Source of the DNA: Sisyra terminalis
Lineage: Eukaryota > Arthropoda > Insecta > Neuroptera > Sisyridae
NCBI GenBank assembly: GCA_958496175.1
Contig: OY292274.1
Location: 49,114,630 to 49,178,629, forward strand
Direction: 5' to 3'
Length of the DNA: 64,000 nt
The translations under genes were made by a program, and so were the position numbers. The notes under the pieces are model-generated. The model did not search any database, was not told the DNA's origin, and saw only the letters and a program-made list of their open reading frames with translations. Positions 11,132 to 22,362 of the stretch are shown here, piece after piece. Position 1 is the stretch's first letter. Each line of letters begins with the position of its first letter.

Positions 11132-12175
11132 AATAATTCAACTGCGTCATAAATTTGGCTTCTTCATTTGCTCAAACTAAAACTTTTCTTAAAAAACAGT
11201 AAGTGGTATCTAAAATACTCGGAATATTATGTATATAGAAGGTTCAAAATAAATTCTAGTGTCATTACTAATAATGACATTATGGAAATCGCTGAAAAGC
11301 AAAACCATGAAAACGTATATATCACAGGTTTCATGATAAACTTAAAAAGTAGAAATGTCCAGCATTTTTTCGTTTATAGTTCTTATTAAAGCTTTCGTTA
11401 ATGAAAATGTCTATGTGCTTTTCTTTTCATGTTTACTGATGGTTCATGTTTTCAATATTGTGCCGTCCATAAATGAGGTTCTCTCCCAGTACTTACAAAA
11501 TTTTTTATCAAGAGAATATTTTTTTCATACGATTTTTGTCACGCAAGCTACATTTTTTTTAATTATATATGTGTATGGCATGTCTTTGATGATAATTTAG
11601 CATCTTTGATAATATTTACCAGGTCGTTTTTCCGCCCCGATAGAAAAAATGCTGAATTCTGCTTTCTATCCATCTAAATCCAATCCTGTTTGGTAAAGTT
11701 TTTTCTAAATGTATCAATTAAATTGTTTATACTCATCAAATCATCAAGTTCCTCATTTATGTTGTCGATAAGGTCCTATTGACGAAGACACAAAAGATAA
11801 TAAATTACACTATCAAAATCACCAAAAGTGATTTTGGATCGTTTGAACAACACTAAAAAAGCTTATAGAGTTAATTTAAATTACTGCTGAGTCATGAAAA
11901 TATCGAATAAGGAAAAAACCTTATTATAATAAACGTAAAAAATTACTCAGAGGTGAAAATGTTGAATTTTGTTTCCATTTGTACCTGAACTACTATACGA
12001 CGGTTAGTGTTAGCGACTAGAAGATATATCATATACTGGAATGGTATACCGAACAAGGTCAGACTTAAATTGACATATATGTATCTAATTTTATAAAATA
12101 ACATTGTCATGAATCAACCAATAATCAATTAGTCTTAAAGAAAATCCGGTTCTGGTTTCAAATTGAACAAATAGA

Positions 12176-12475
12176 GCAGGGACTCTTAACCTGGGCGAAC
12201 CCCAGGGATTCGATGAGTCAGAGTCGCGGGTTCAGCAAATGTTAAGACACACCTACGACTCGTATGACTTATGTACAAATGTATGCCTTTGTTTTTAAAA
12301 TTGAAAAAATCATATCTTATTTTTCCAAAATACCCCAATGCGAGCTCATTACTTATTGTATTCTTTGTATGTATATAGATAGTAATAAAAAAAAAATCCA
12401 ATTAAGAAGGGTTCGGTGAATCCACATATGAAACTGGTTGGGGTCAGTACCTCCAAAAAGATTAAGAACTATTAA
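12176..12475. mobile_element. Non-autonomous hAT-like element, copy A
   Basis: The left end GCAGGGACTCTTAACCTGGG and the right end AAGATTAAGAACTA have the style of hAT TIRs (CAG..CTTAACCT...GGTTAAGAAC). The interior is similar to 36803-37042: both have a GAGTCAG.CTCGCGGG block near the left and a GGTCAGTAC block near the right. No target duplication is clear. Confidence 0.5.
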
Positions 12476-12869
12476 CTATTAGAACTGTTAACTAAGCAAT
12501 AGTGTTTAACTTGACTCTCCAGTTTTAATCAGTTTTGGGTTTGACTAAGGTCAACTACGGTAATTGGATTTTTCAAAACTGAAAAAAGTATATTGCACGA
12601 GACAGATGTGGAGATTCCTGGTTTTGCATGTGCTTTTCAAAAAAATTGAGAATTTTTGGATTTGCTGACCTAATTGACTAAAAAAGGAAATATTTTTTCT
12701 TTACCATGTTTCAACGCATAATCCAAATTAATTCATGTAACGATGATCTTAATCACTATTTCTTTACTGAATTTCTATTTTACCATACCTAATTTTACAA
12801 TATTTTTACGTTTTTACGGTAATTTGAATCGATGGAATCGTTAGGATTTGTTTTCGGACAAAACAATAA

Positions 12870-13200
12870 CACCATTTATTTTAATACTCACACGTTTATT
12901 ATTGCGCTCTTATTTATTTATTTTAACAATTATTTTAACGACTATAACGGTTAACTTTTACGTAATTGATACTTGTCATAACTCTTTCGATGCTGTTCTG
13001 GTGACGATCAATCGCCTTATTTACTGTAGCTTCTGGAAGGTTTGAGACTGTTCCAGACACTTCTCGCAGTTTCAAATGTTTCTATCTCTTTCTAACCTAC
13101 ACTAGAATCACACGGAGAGTGTCTGAAACGTCCTTCGTCTCTCTTCAATGTGATTGTTAAAACTCTCGAATATTCCAATTCTGTAACAATATTTTCTAAT
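12870..13200 (-). mobile_element. LTR-like fragment, reversed copy
   Basis: Shares long near-identical stretches with 43600-43870 (for example TTCTGGAAGGTTTGAGACTG at both). On the minus strand it runs from promoter-like TTC/GAA motifs through an initiator-like CACCAGAACAGC to AATAAA signals near 12890, an LTR-like order. Heat-shock-type motifs: TTCtgGAA near 13031 and GAAtaTTC at 13168-13175. No coding remnant adjoins. Confidence 0.4.
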
Positions 13201-13907
13201 TTTTTTTTCTAGAACTACTCTTTTACTCATAAAAACAAAATTTAGGTTTTTGGCTCACTCTCTTTACTTTTAGCGAAATCAATATCTGGCAATTCAAATA
13301 TCGTATCATTTTTTCTTTTGTTGAAAAATTTTCATTATGTCCTTTTTTATTCGCGAATTAAATTAAAAATAAAGTGTAACATATCCAAATATTAGTGTCG
13401 CTTGAAGAAATGTAAGCCTCGGTTTACTCCTAAACTTTATTCTTATGATGCATTTTACAATAGTTTTCCAGTTCATCATAATCCCATTACTCAAGCTCTT
13501 TAAACGTAATTAAAAAGAATGTTTGTAAAAGAAATAAAGTTTGTTTTTGAAATAATAATGTTTGGCGTAAAAGAATTTTACATCCCACATGCATTGTGTT
13601 TAAATGGAAAATTAAAATACATTGTCATATTCCAATTAGATTGCATAGAATATTTTTAAACGCTCATTAAAATTAGTAAACAATTGTTAGACTTGATCAG
13701 TTTTTTTTGGTTTTAATGTCTTTTTAAATGATTATCTTTAGTTTGAGCGTTGGTTGTGGAAAATTTTCAGGAAAATTCGACGAAAAATCCACATTACTCC
13801 TTCAACGTTAGTTGGTAATATGAGTCGAAGTTTTTAAACTGGTTTGAATTTGAATAGATAAGCATTGTTAGTGTAAAGAACTTAATTTTGTTCGGTAAAT
13901 AAGGAAA

Positions 13908-14488
13908 ATGATTCAGTTACAATCAATGGTAAATTTTCTGTTTACAAAAATTGATATTTAATTAAAGTTTATATCTGTCGAATCTTTTAGATTATCTGTT
14001 TCATTTTATTTTCGATTCTTACGCAAATTTCCCAGTCGACAACCATAAGCAGTTTGTTAACAACGACAACAGACGTTCCTGAAGTTTCGACCCCAATTGA
14101 TCTTCGTATGGCAACAATAACCGAAACTCCTCTAGCCACAACGACTTATAACTCATTTGAAGATGGACTTTCTACAGATTCGCTAAAGACCAGCAAACAC
14201 GAATTAATTGAAAGCAGAATGTTAGCAGAGTTAACCACGGAAAGCTCAACCGAATCAGTGACTTATACGTCAACCTCTGAAATCATCACGGAAACAACAG
14301 TAATCATTCAGTCGCAAGACGAATTCAAGTGTAAAAACTTTGGCCGATTTCCAATTCCAAAAGTCAACTGCAAAAAATATTACTATTGTGATTACGAAAT
14401 CAACTTATATGTTTACCATTGCTCAGATGGTCAATTTTTCAATCCTATTAGTCAGTCGTGCGATTCATCATACACCTGTTTAGTTTGA
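13908..14488 (+). CDS. Secreted protein with Thr/Ser-rich stalk and one C-terminal CBM14 domain
   Basis: Exons 13908-13928 (MIQLQSM) and 13991-14488, phase-0 intron, 172 residues. Joining gives a signal peptide (IICFILFSILTQISQS). Residues ~25-115 are Thr/Ser/Glu-rich, mucin-like, with many possible O-glycosylation sites. The last ~52 residues form a six-cysteine CBM14 domain: FKCKNFGRFPIPKVNCKKYY, then YCDYEINLYVYHCSDGQFF and SQSCDSSYTC. The exon structure and the C-terminal domain closely match the next gene downstream (16023), so the two are probable tandem paralogues. A chitin-associated extracellular role is inferred. Confidence 0.8.
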
Positions 14489-16022
14489 ATCATTTAATTC
14501 TAAAACCGGAAATCCACCCCATTCTCATTGTTGGCTCTTTTAGATATTATTGTATTTATTAGCCCGTTGGATGCCTATTCTTATGTAATCGGTGGATGGG
14601 AAATTCTATCTTTGGTTCTACTTATAAAGATATAAATGATTTTATTATTATTTTTTAAAAAAAATATAGCCTAATAAATGATATTTTGACAATGGGATTT
14701 TTTTTATAAATAGGATGACATCATATCTACCTACAGGCCATAATAACTCAGCGATATGTAAGTGGTCATAATATTATTTCGGCAATTTCAACTATTATTA
14801 AATAACTGTTACCTATTGATTTGCCAGTATTCGCCATTGTATTACCAGTATACCAGTTTATATAGTTGTCAATATTTATGATTAAAGGGATTGAAACTGA
14901 AGGGAAAAATAACGAATTGTAGTTGTATACAATTTTAATATCCTCAATGTCAATAAATTAGTGACGACAAAGGAATATCTAATCTTTTTGACATTGTTGG
15001 ACGTGCAACCGGCCTAAAACAAAAAGTACAATGATAGCAACCAGCGATCATATATTTTCCTTACAGCACACATCGTTTCCGTTGTATACTGCATAAATCG
15101 TCCACGCTATTGTAACGATCCAATAATTCCGGATTTAACTCACTAAAGTTCTTTAAGTTAACATTCTACGTTTCTTATCGAAACTTTATGGAATAATTTA
15201 TTAGAGTGGTATAAAAGCATAACGAATCAGATCTGTTTTTCCCGAGTTATTAAGCAACTAACAGCCAAAGTAATTTTGAATTTTATTTATATGGAAATGC
15301 TTTAAAAAGAATCAACATCTCCTTTTTGTAAATTTGTAATAGTATGAGTATTTACCGTAAAATTAGGTATGTGCCTATTTTTTGCGTTTATGAATCTTTA
15401 AACGGAAATATTCGAGATCAAAACATGCTTTTGAAATACTGCCGTCAATTCAAAAGAAAATTTTAAAATTTTACTTACACATTTGTTCCAATCGTTTAAT
15501 TGTAAGTTTGGTGACTTTATGAATGAATAACAATTTATTTATAATACGCCTTGTTGACGAAAATGTATAAGAAGAAAAATATTTATAAGTAGTATCCACT
15601 AAAGTGTAGCTAGTGATCGCTGGATCTATCTTAATAGATAAATAACTGCCCATGAAAACTATTTCCCTTGAGAAAGAAATTACGATTTTTAAGCTAGGTA
15701 ATTATAAAGTGATTAGCTCAATATGATCTAAATATTCACAGCATCTTATACGGATTAAAATAGGATCACAATAAATCATGAAAAAATTGTTCACAAATCT
15801 TGAAGATGAATCGATGTATTGTACTTTTTATTCTTATTAGTATAATTTATTATTATATTGCCGAAACTAATTAAGTTTAATGTGAATTACATTTACATTG
15901 GATTAAGTTATAAAATTGAGGCATGTTTTTAAAAAGATCATCTTTTACAAGGAGAATCAGTTATTTAAACGTGAAGACGTGGGGTACACAGTTATATTTT
16001 TTGAATTGAGAAAATCACAAGA
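14489..16022. other. Intergenic DNA between paralogues
   Basis: The 3' flank of the preceding gene and the promoter region of the next. The frame at 15471-15653 (minus) is unremarkable. A TCAGTT initiator-like site near 15958 could mark the start of the downstream gene, but this is weak. Confidence 0.4.
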
Positions 16023-17560
16023 ATGAAGCCAAAGTTTATCTTTTTGGTAATCTAATAGTAACAATATTTTATTTTTTTACTTATTTGTTTTTTTAGTCGC
16101 TAAGTTTACTGGTTTGGTTTGAGGTACATGCTGGGCAAAATTTAAATTATTCTGCCGTCGGAAACAATTCAACGACTACTTCTAATACATTACCTTCTGA
16201 ATCTACTACTGTAAGTAGTGATACTACAGAAAGTACAAATACGAATGATCTTGCTTCAACTACTGAGAGTTCACCAATATCTAATTCTTCTCCAACCACG
16301 TTCACTTCTATTCCAACAACACCAAGTACCTCTCCAACTACGTCAACTCCAATCCCAACAACATCAAGTTCCTCTCCAACTACGTCAATTCCAAACCCAA
16401 CAACACCAAATTCCGCTCCAACTGAGTCAACTTCAATCCCAACAACATCAAGTTCCTCTCCAACTACGTCAATTCCAAACCCAACAACACCAAGTTCCGC
16501 TCCAACTACGTCAACTCCAATCCCAACAACACCAAGTTCCGCTCCAACTACCTCAATTCCAACAACACCAAGTTTCTCACCAACTACGTCAACTCCAATT
16601 CCAACAACACCAAGTTCCACTCCAACTACGTCAACTCCAATTCTAACAACACCAAGTTCCGCTCTAACTACGTCAACTCCAATCCCAACGACACCAAGTT
16701 CCTCACCAACTACGTCAACTCCAATCCCAACAACACCAAATTACGCTCCAACTACGTCAACTCCAACCCCAACGACACCAAGTTCCGCTCCAACTACCTC
16801 AACTCCAATTCCAACGACACCAAGTTCCGCTCCAACTACGTTAACTCCAATTCCAACAACACCAAGTTTCTCACCAACTACCTCAACTCCAATTCCAACG
16901 ACACCAAGTTCCGCTCCAACTACGTCAACTCCAATCCCAACGACACCAAGTTCCTCACCAACTACGTCAACTCCAATCCCAACAACACCAAGTTCCACTC
17001 CAACTACGTCAACTCCAACCCCAACGACACCAAGTTCCGCTCCAACTACCTCAACTCCAATTCCAACCACACCAAGTTCCGCTCCAACTACCTCAACTCC
17101 AATTCCAACGACACCAAGTTCCGCTCCAACTACGTCAACTCCAATCCCAACGACACCAAGTTCCTCACCAAATACGTCAACTCCAATTCCAACAACACCA
17201 AGTTCCACTCCAACTACGTCAACTCCAACCCCAACGACACCAAGTTCCGCTCCAACTACCTCAACTCCAATTCCAACAACACCAAGTTCCGCTCCTACTA
17301 CGTTAACTCCAATTCCAACAACATCAAGCTCTACATCATCTACTTCATCGATAACGTCCACTACTACCACTCCAGTTACAACCACCACGGTCTCTACCAC
17401 AACTGTAACTTCTGGACGTAGTGCTATCCCAAACACAAACTGCAAACAGTATCGCTATTGCGACTGGAATTTAAACTGCTTTATAATGTACTGCCCAGGA
17501 ACTTCGTTATTCAATCCTTCTACTCGCAGTTGTCAACTGAACTATGTGTGTACTGAATAA
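16023..17560 (+). CDS. Secreted mucin with 42-bp tandem repeats and degenerate CBM14 domain
   Basis: Exons 16023-16046 (MKPKFIFL) and 16097-17560, phase-0 intron, 495 residues with no internal stop. Signal peptide: SLSLLVWFEVHA region at the start of exon 2 (read SLSLL/VWFEVHAGQN across the joint). After a short Thr/Ser/Asn-rich part, residues ~80-420 are about 24 copies of a 14-residue unit, TTPSSAPTTSTPIP with variants, which is expected to be densely O-glycosylated. A Thr/Ser/Val spacer and a C-terminal cysteine module follow (NCKQYRYCDWNLNCFIMYC ... SCQLNYVC). The module aligns with the CBM14 domain of the 13908 gene but lacks its first cysteine and has an extra one in WNLNC. Peritrophic-matrix or cuticular mucin is the likely role. 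AATAAATAAA overlaps the stop. Confidence 0.8.
16318..17335 (+). repeat. 42-bp coding minisatellite, about 24 units
   Basis: Tandem 42-bp units (ACACCAAGTTCCGCTCCAAC, then TACGTCAACTCCAATCCCAA and CA) encode the 14-residue mucin repeat. Unit length is a multiple of three, so copy-number change keeps frame. Variants (TCA/GCT/ACT, ACG/ACC, ATC/ATT/ACC) are shuffled along the array, suggesting unequal exchange. A few units are short or altered, for example near 16555. Confidence 0.9.
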
Positions 17561-17722
17561 ATAAATAAACCAAATAATGTTACAATTTAATTTTAGAAAA
17601 AGTATATTCATAGATATTACTAAAATACAATGATGAATTACATAGTGATTTATATTTTTGTTTCCAAATACAAATAGTCAAATATACATTGATAAAAATT
17701 TGAATATTAAACTTATTTCTTT

Positions 17723-20700
17723 TTAACCATGAACTTTAATTTTGATGGGTTCAGCATCTTGAACGATAATTTCATAGCATTTGTTACCAGCCAGCTTAAA
17801 ACCACTTGGGCATTCGTAACCGATGACGGCATCAGTTTTTGTATCAAACAAGGGTTTGGCAGAATGATGCATCAAACCAGTTTTTGGGCCATATGAAGAC
17901 AAAGGTGGAACAAAACTTGAAATTAAATCCACTTCAGGAACAACATGACTAGAATGTGACGATAAGGGGGTGTAGCTTGAGCTAATATCAAGACTTGGAA
18001 TGCTGGGGTGAGTTAAGTAAGCCGAAGATACTGACGGTGCAAATGAGTTGCCTAATGATGAGTAAGAAGCACTAGGAACCTCCAAATTGGTAGCTGGTTC
18101 ATTTTGGCTTGATTGAACTTTGGTGAAAGAGTATTCTTTGTATGGAGCCATGAAGTTGCCACCAGCGGCTGTGTTAATAAGTGGAGCTTTACTTGCTACA
18201 TCGTAGTTATTGTCTAATGAAATTTTACTGGTAGTTTCCGATGATGCAGAAGAACCTGACGAATAACTGTGGCTCAATAAATCACTTGCAGAATATGTTG
18301 AACTGCCAGATGAATAGGATTTGTAGTTTGGAAGGTGGAAGTTTTTATCCGAAGATGAACTAGCCGAAGTAATTAATGAGTTGTAATTCGGAACATAACT
18401 ATGAAAATCAGTTGTAGTCAAATCTTTTAAGCTTGAACTTATGTCAAGGCTTGGAATGCTTGGATGTGTTAAATAGGCCGATGAAACGGACGGTGCGAAC
18501 GAGTTGCCTATTGAAGAATAGGAAACACTTGGAACATCCAAAGTGGTCGCTGGTTCATTTTGTTTTGATTGTACTGTGGTAAAAGAGTATTCTTTGTATG
18601 GAGCCAAGAATTTGGAACCGGCAGCCGTATTTACAATTGGACTCACACTAGCTACATCATAGTTATTGTTCAAAGAAATTTTACTTGTGGTTTCCGATGT
18701 TTTTGAAGACTCGGGAGATGAATATCCAACATTGAATTCCTTCGTAATTGAAAGCGATGGAAGACTGACTGAGGAACTTCCCACTGATCCCAAAGAATGA
18801 CCAGTTAATAATCCGCTATAGTCAGGAAGAGACTTTGAAGATGAAACGGAATAGCTTCCCAAACTGTCAGAGCTGTAACTTGGAATGCTGCTGCTTGATA
18901 ACAAGGAATAAGAATGCGATGATGATGGTACATAACTTGAGCTAATATCAAGGCTTGGAATGCTGGGGTGAGTTAAGTAAGCCGAAGATACTGACGGTGC
19001 AAATGAGTTGCCTAATGATGAGTAAGAAGCACTAGGAACCTCCAAATTGGTAGCTGGTTCATTTTGGCTTGATTGAACTTTGGTGAAAGAGTATTCTTTG
19101 TACGGAGCCATGAAGTTGCCACCAGCGGCTGTGTTAATAAGTGGAGCTTTACTTGCTACATCGTAGTTATTGTCCAATGAAATTTTACTGGTAGTTTCCG
19201 CTGATGCAGAAGAACCTGACGAATAACTGTGGCTCAATAAATCACTTGCAGAATATGTTGAACTGCCAGATGAATAGGATTTGTAGTTTGGAAGGTGGAA
19301 GTTTTTATCCGAAGATGAACTAGCCGAAGTAATTAATGAGTTGTAATTCGGAACATAACTATGAAAATCAGTTGTAGTCAAATCTTTTAAGCTTGAACTT
19401 ATGTCAAGGCTTGGAATGCTTGGATGTGTTAAATAGGCCGATGAAACGGAAGGTGCGAACGAGTTGCCTATTGAAGAATAGGAAACACTTGGAACGTCTA
19501 AATTGGTAGCTGGTTCATTTTGGTTTGATTGTACTGTGGTAAAAGAGTATTCTTTGTATGGAGCCAAGAATTTGGAACCCGCAGCCGTATTTACAATTGG
19601 ACTCACACTAGCTACATCATAGTTATTGTTCAAAGAAATTTTACTTGTGGTTTCCGATGTTTTTGAAGACTCGGGAGATGAATATCCAACATTGAATTCC
19701 TTCGTAATTGAAAGCGATGGAAGACTGACTGAGGAACTTCCCACTGATCCCAAAGAATGACCAGTTAATAATCCGCTATAGTCAGGAAGAGACTTTGAAG
19801 ATGAAATGGTATAGCCTCCCAAACTGTCAGAGCTGTAGCTTGGAATGCTGCTGCTTGATAACAAGGAATAAGAATGCGATGATGATGGTACGTAACTTGA
19901 GCTAATATCAAGACTTGGAATGCTGGGGTGAGTTAAGTAAGCCGAAGATACTGACGGTGCAAATGAGTTGCCTAATGATGAATAAGAAGCACTAGGAACC
20001 TCCAAATTTTTAGCGGGTTCATTTTGGTTTGATTGAACTTTGGTGAAAGAGTATTCTTTGTACGGAGCCATGAAGTTGCCACCAGCGGCTGTGTTAATAA
20101 GTGGAGCTTTACTTGCTACATCGTAGTTATTGTCCAATGAAATTTTACTGGTAGTTTCCGCTGATGCAGAAGAACCTGACAAATAACTGTGGCTCAATAA
20201 ATCACTTGCAGAATATGTTGAACTGCCAGATGAATAGGATTTGTAGTTTGGAAGGTGGAAGTTTTTATCCGAAGATGAACTAGCCGAAGTAATTAATGAG
20301 TTGTAATTCGGAACATAACTATGAAAATCAGTTGAAGTCAAATCTTTTAAGCTTGAACTTATGTCAAGGCTTGGAATGCTTGGATGTGTTAAATAGGCCG
20401 ATGAAACGGAAGGTGCGAACGAGTTGCCTATTGAAGAATAGGAAACACTTGGAACGTCTAAATTGGTAGCTGGTTCATTTTGGTTTGATTGTACTGTGGT
20501 AAAAGAGTATTCTTTGTATGGAGCCAAGAATTTGGAACCCGCAGCCGTATTTACAATTGGACTCACACTAGCTACATCATAGTTATTGTTCAAAGAAATT
20601 TTACTTGTGGATTCCGATGTTTTTGAAGACTCGGGAGATGAATATCCAACATTGAATTCCTTCGTAATTGAAAGCGATGGAAGACTGACTGAGGAACTTC

Positions 20701-22362
20701 CCACTGATCCCAAAGAATGACCAGTTAATAATCCGCTATAGTCAGGAAGAGACTTTGAAGATGAAACGGAATAGCTTCCCAAACTGTCAGAGCTGTAACT
20801 TGGAATGCTGCTGCTTGATAACAAGGAATAAGAATGCGATGATGATGGTACATAACTTGAGCTAATATCAAGACTTGGAATGCTGGGGTGAGTTAAGTAA
20901 GCTGAAGATACTGACGGTGCAAATGAGTTGCCTAATGATGAATAAGAAGCACTAGGAACCTCCAAATTGGTAGCGGGTTCATTTTGGTTTGATTGAACTT
21001 TGGTGAAAGAGTATTCTTTGTATGGAGCCAAGAATTTGGAACCGGCAGCCGTATTTACAATTGGACTCACACTAGCTACATCATAGTTATTGTTCAAAGA
21101 AATTTTACTTGTGGTTTCCGTTGTTTTTGAAGACTCGGGAGAGGAATATCCAACATTGAATTCCTTCGTAATTGAAAGCGATGGAAGACTGACTGAGGAA
21201 CTTCCCACTGATCCCAAAGAGTGACCAGTTAATAATCCGCTATAGTCAGGAAGAGACTTTGAAGATGAAATGGTATAGCCTCCCAAACTGTCAGAGCTGT
21301 AGCTTGGAATGCTGCTGCTTGATAACAAGGAATAAGAATGCGATGATGATGGTACGTAACTTGAGCTAATATCAAGACTTGGAATGCTGGGGTGAGTTAA
21401 GTAAGCCGAAGATACTGACGGTGCAAATGAGTTGCCTAATGATGAATAAGAAGCACTAGGAACCTCCAAATTTTTAGCGGGTTCATTTTGGTTTGATTGA
21501 ACTTTGGTGAAAGAGTATTCTTTGTACGGAGCCATGAAGTTACCACCAACGGCTGTATTAATAAGTGGAGCTTTACTTGCTACATCATAGTTATTGTTCA
21601 ATGAAATTGTGCTTGTTGTTTCTGATGTTTTAGAAGAAATTGGTGATGAATATCCTAGATCAAAATTTTTGTTTATGGAAATGGATGGTAATCCAACTGA
21701 AGAAGACTTTAGAGAATCCAAAGAATGACCACCACTCAACAAATTAATTCCAGAATATGATGATGAACTAGCGATGGATGAAGAATCGTAGTTGGGTAAA
21801 TAAGTATGTGAACTAACCATGACCGGTTCTTTATAACTTGAACTATAATCAAGTTTTGGAATACTTGGGTGAGTTAGTGAAACTGGTGTTATGAAGGACT
21901 CATAAGAATTGCTAACTGTTGAAGTTGCTGCTGGAGGTACACGCAAATCTTTGAAATCATCCAAAGGAAGCTTATTTGCAGTAGTATACTCATAGCTCTT
22001 GTAAGGATAGAAATGTGGTGTTCCCTCCGGAGATAATAATGGGCGATCCGGAACTACTTCAAAAACGGAACCAGGGGCGAACATTTCTATTTTATTTGTG
22101 TGTGGTTTGGTATCGGAATAATCGGCGTCAGATGCCTCAACCACAGTTGATGTTGATGTTCCTACATGATTGCTTATGTAAGCATCATAATCGATTTTGT
22201 CATATCCAGAAAATTGATGTTCCGGGATAAAACTCGCTTCGAAACATTGTTGAGAAAGCAACTAAATTTATTTAAAGAAAAAAGTAAGTAAATTACAAAA
22301 ATTAAGAAAGAAAAAGTACTTACTAAGACTAAAATTGTTGCCCAAAGACCAAGTGGAGCCAT
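17723..22362 (-). CDS. Giant Ser/Tyr-rich secreted repeat protein (1525 aa), unknown family
   Basis: Exons 22362-22324 (MAPLGLWATILVL) and 22261-17723, phase-0 intron, 1525 residues. The join completes a signal peptide (VLLLSQQCFEA). The body is low-complexity Ser (very abundant), Tyr, Pro and Leu in long repeats: eight copies of a module with APYKEYSFTKVQS followed by NLEVPSASYSSLGNSFAPSV and AYLTHPSIPSLDISSS, alternating with two different linkers. The unique C-terminus is small and charged with a Cys pair (GYECPSGFKLAGNKCYEIIV, ending KIKVHG). There is no transmembrane segment after the signal. No named family is recognised. Composition and neighbours suggest a structural extracellular protein (cuticle, eggshell, silk-like or peritrophic). 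It is convergent with the mucin gene, whose stop is 162 bp away. Confidence 0.85.
17990..21560 (-). repeat. 960-bp higher-order tandem repeat inside the Ser-rich gene
   Basis: A 60-bp block starting TGCTGGGGTGAGTTAAGTAA occurs at 18001, 18961, 19921 and 20881, exactly 960 bp (320 codons) apart and nearly identical; another half-repeat copy starts near 21385. Each 960-bp unit has two related ~480-bp halves. Near-identity at silent sites points to recent unequal crossing-over or gene conversion. Confidence 0.9.

Larger units (their letters stand above)
11132..13907. other. Intergenic region with decayed repeats
   Basis: Space between two chitin-binding genes. Apart from the hAT-like element (12176-12475) and the LTR-like fragment (12870-13200) annotated separately, nothing is supported. 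Short frames at 11168-11389, 11355-11600 and 12848-13045 are hydrophobic by base composition and match nothing recognised. Confidence 0.5.

Noticed and set aside
12848..13045. Hydrophobic 65-residue plus-strand frame
   Set aside because: Lies across the LTR-like repeat shared with 43600-43870; hydrophobicity reflects T-rich composition.
16218..16646. Plus-strand Gln/Leu-rich 142-residue frame
   Set aside because: It is the +1 frame shadow of the mucin repeat; the signal peptide and CBM14-like end lie in the other frame.
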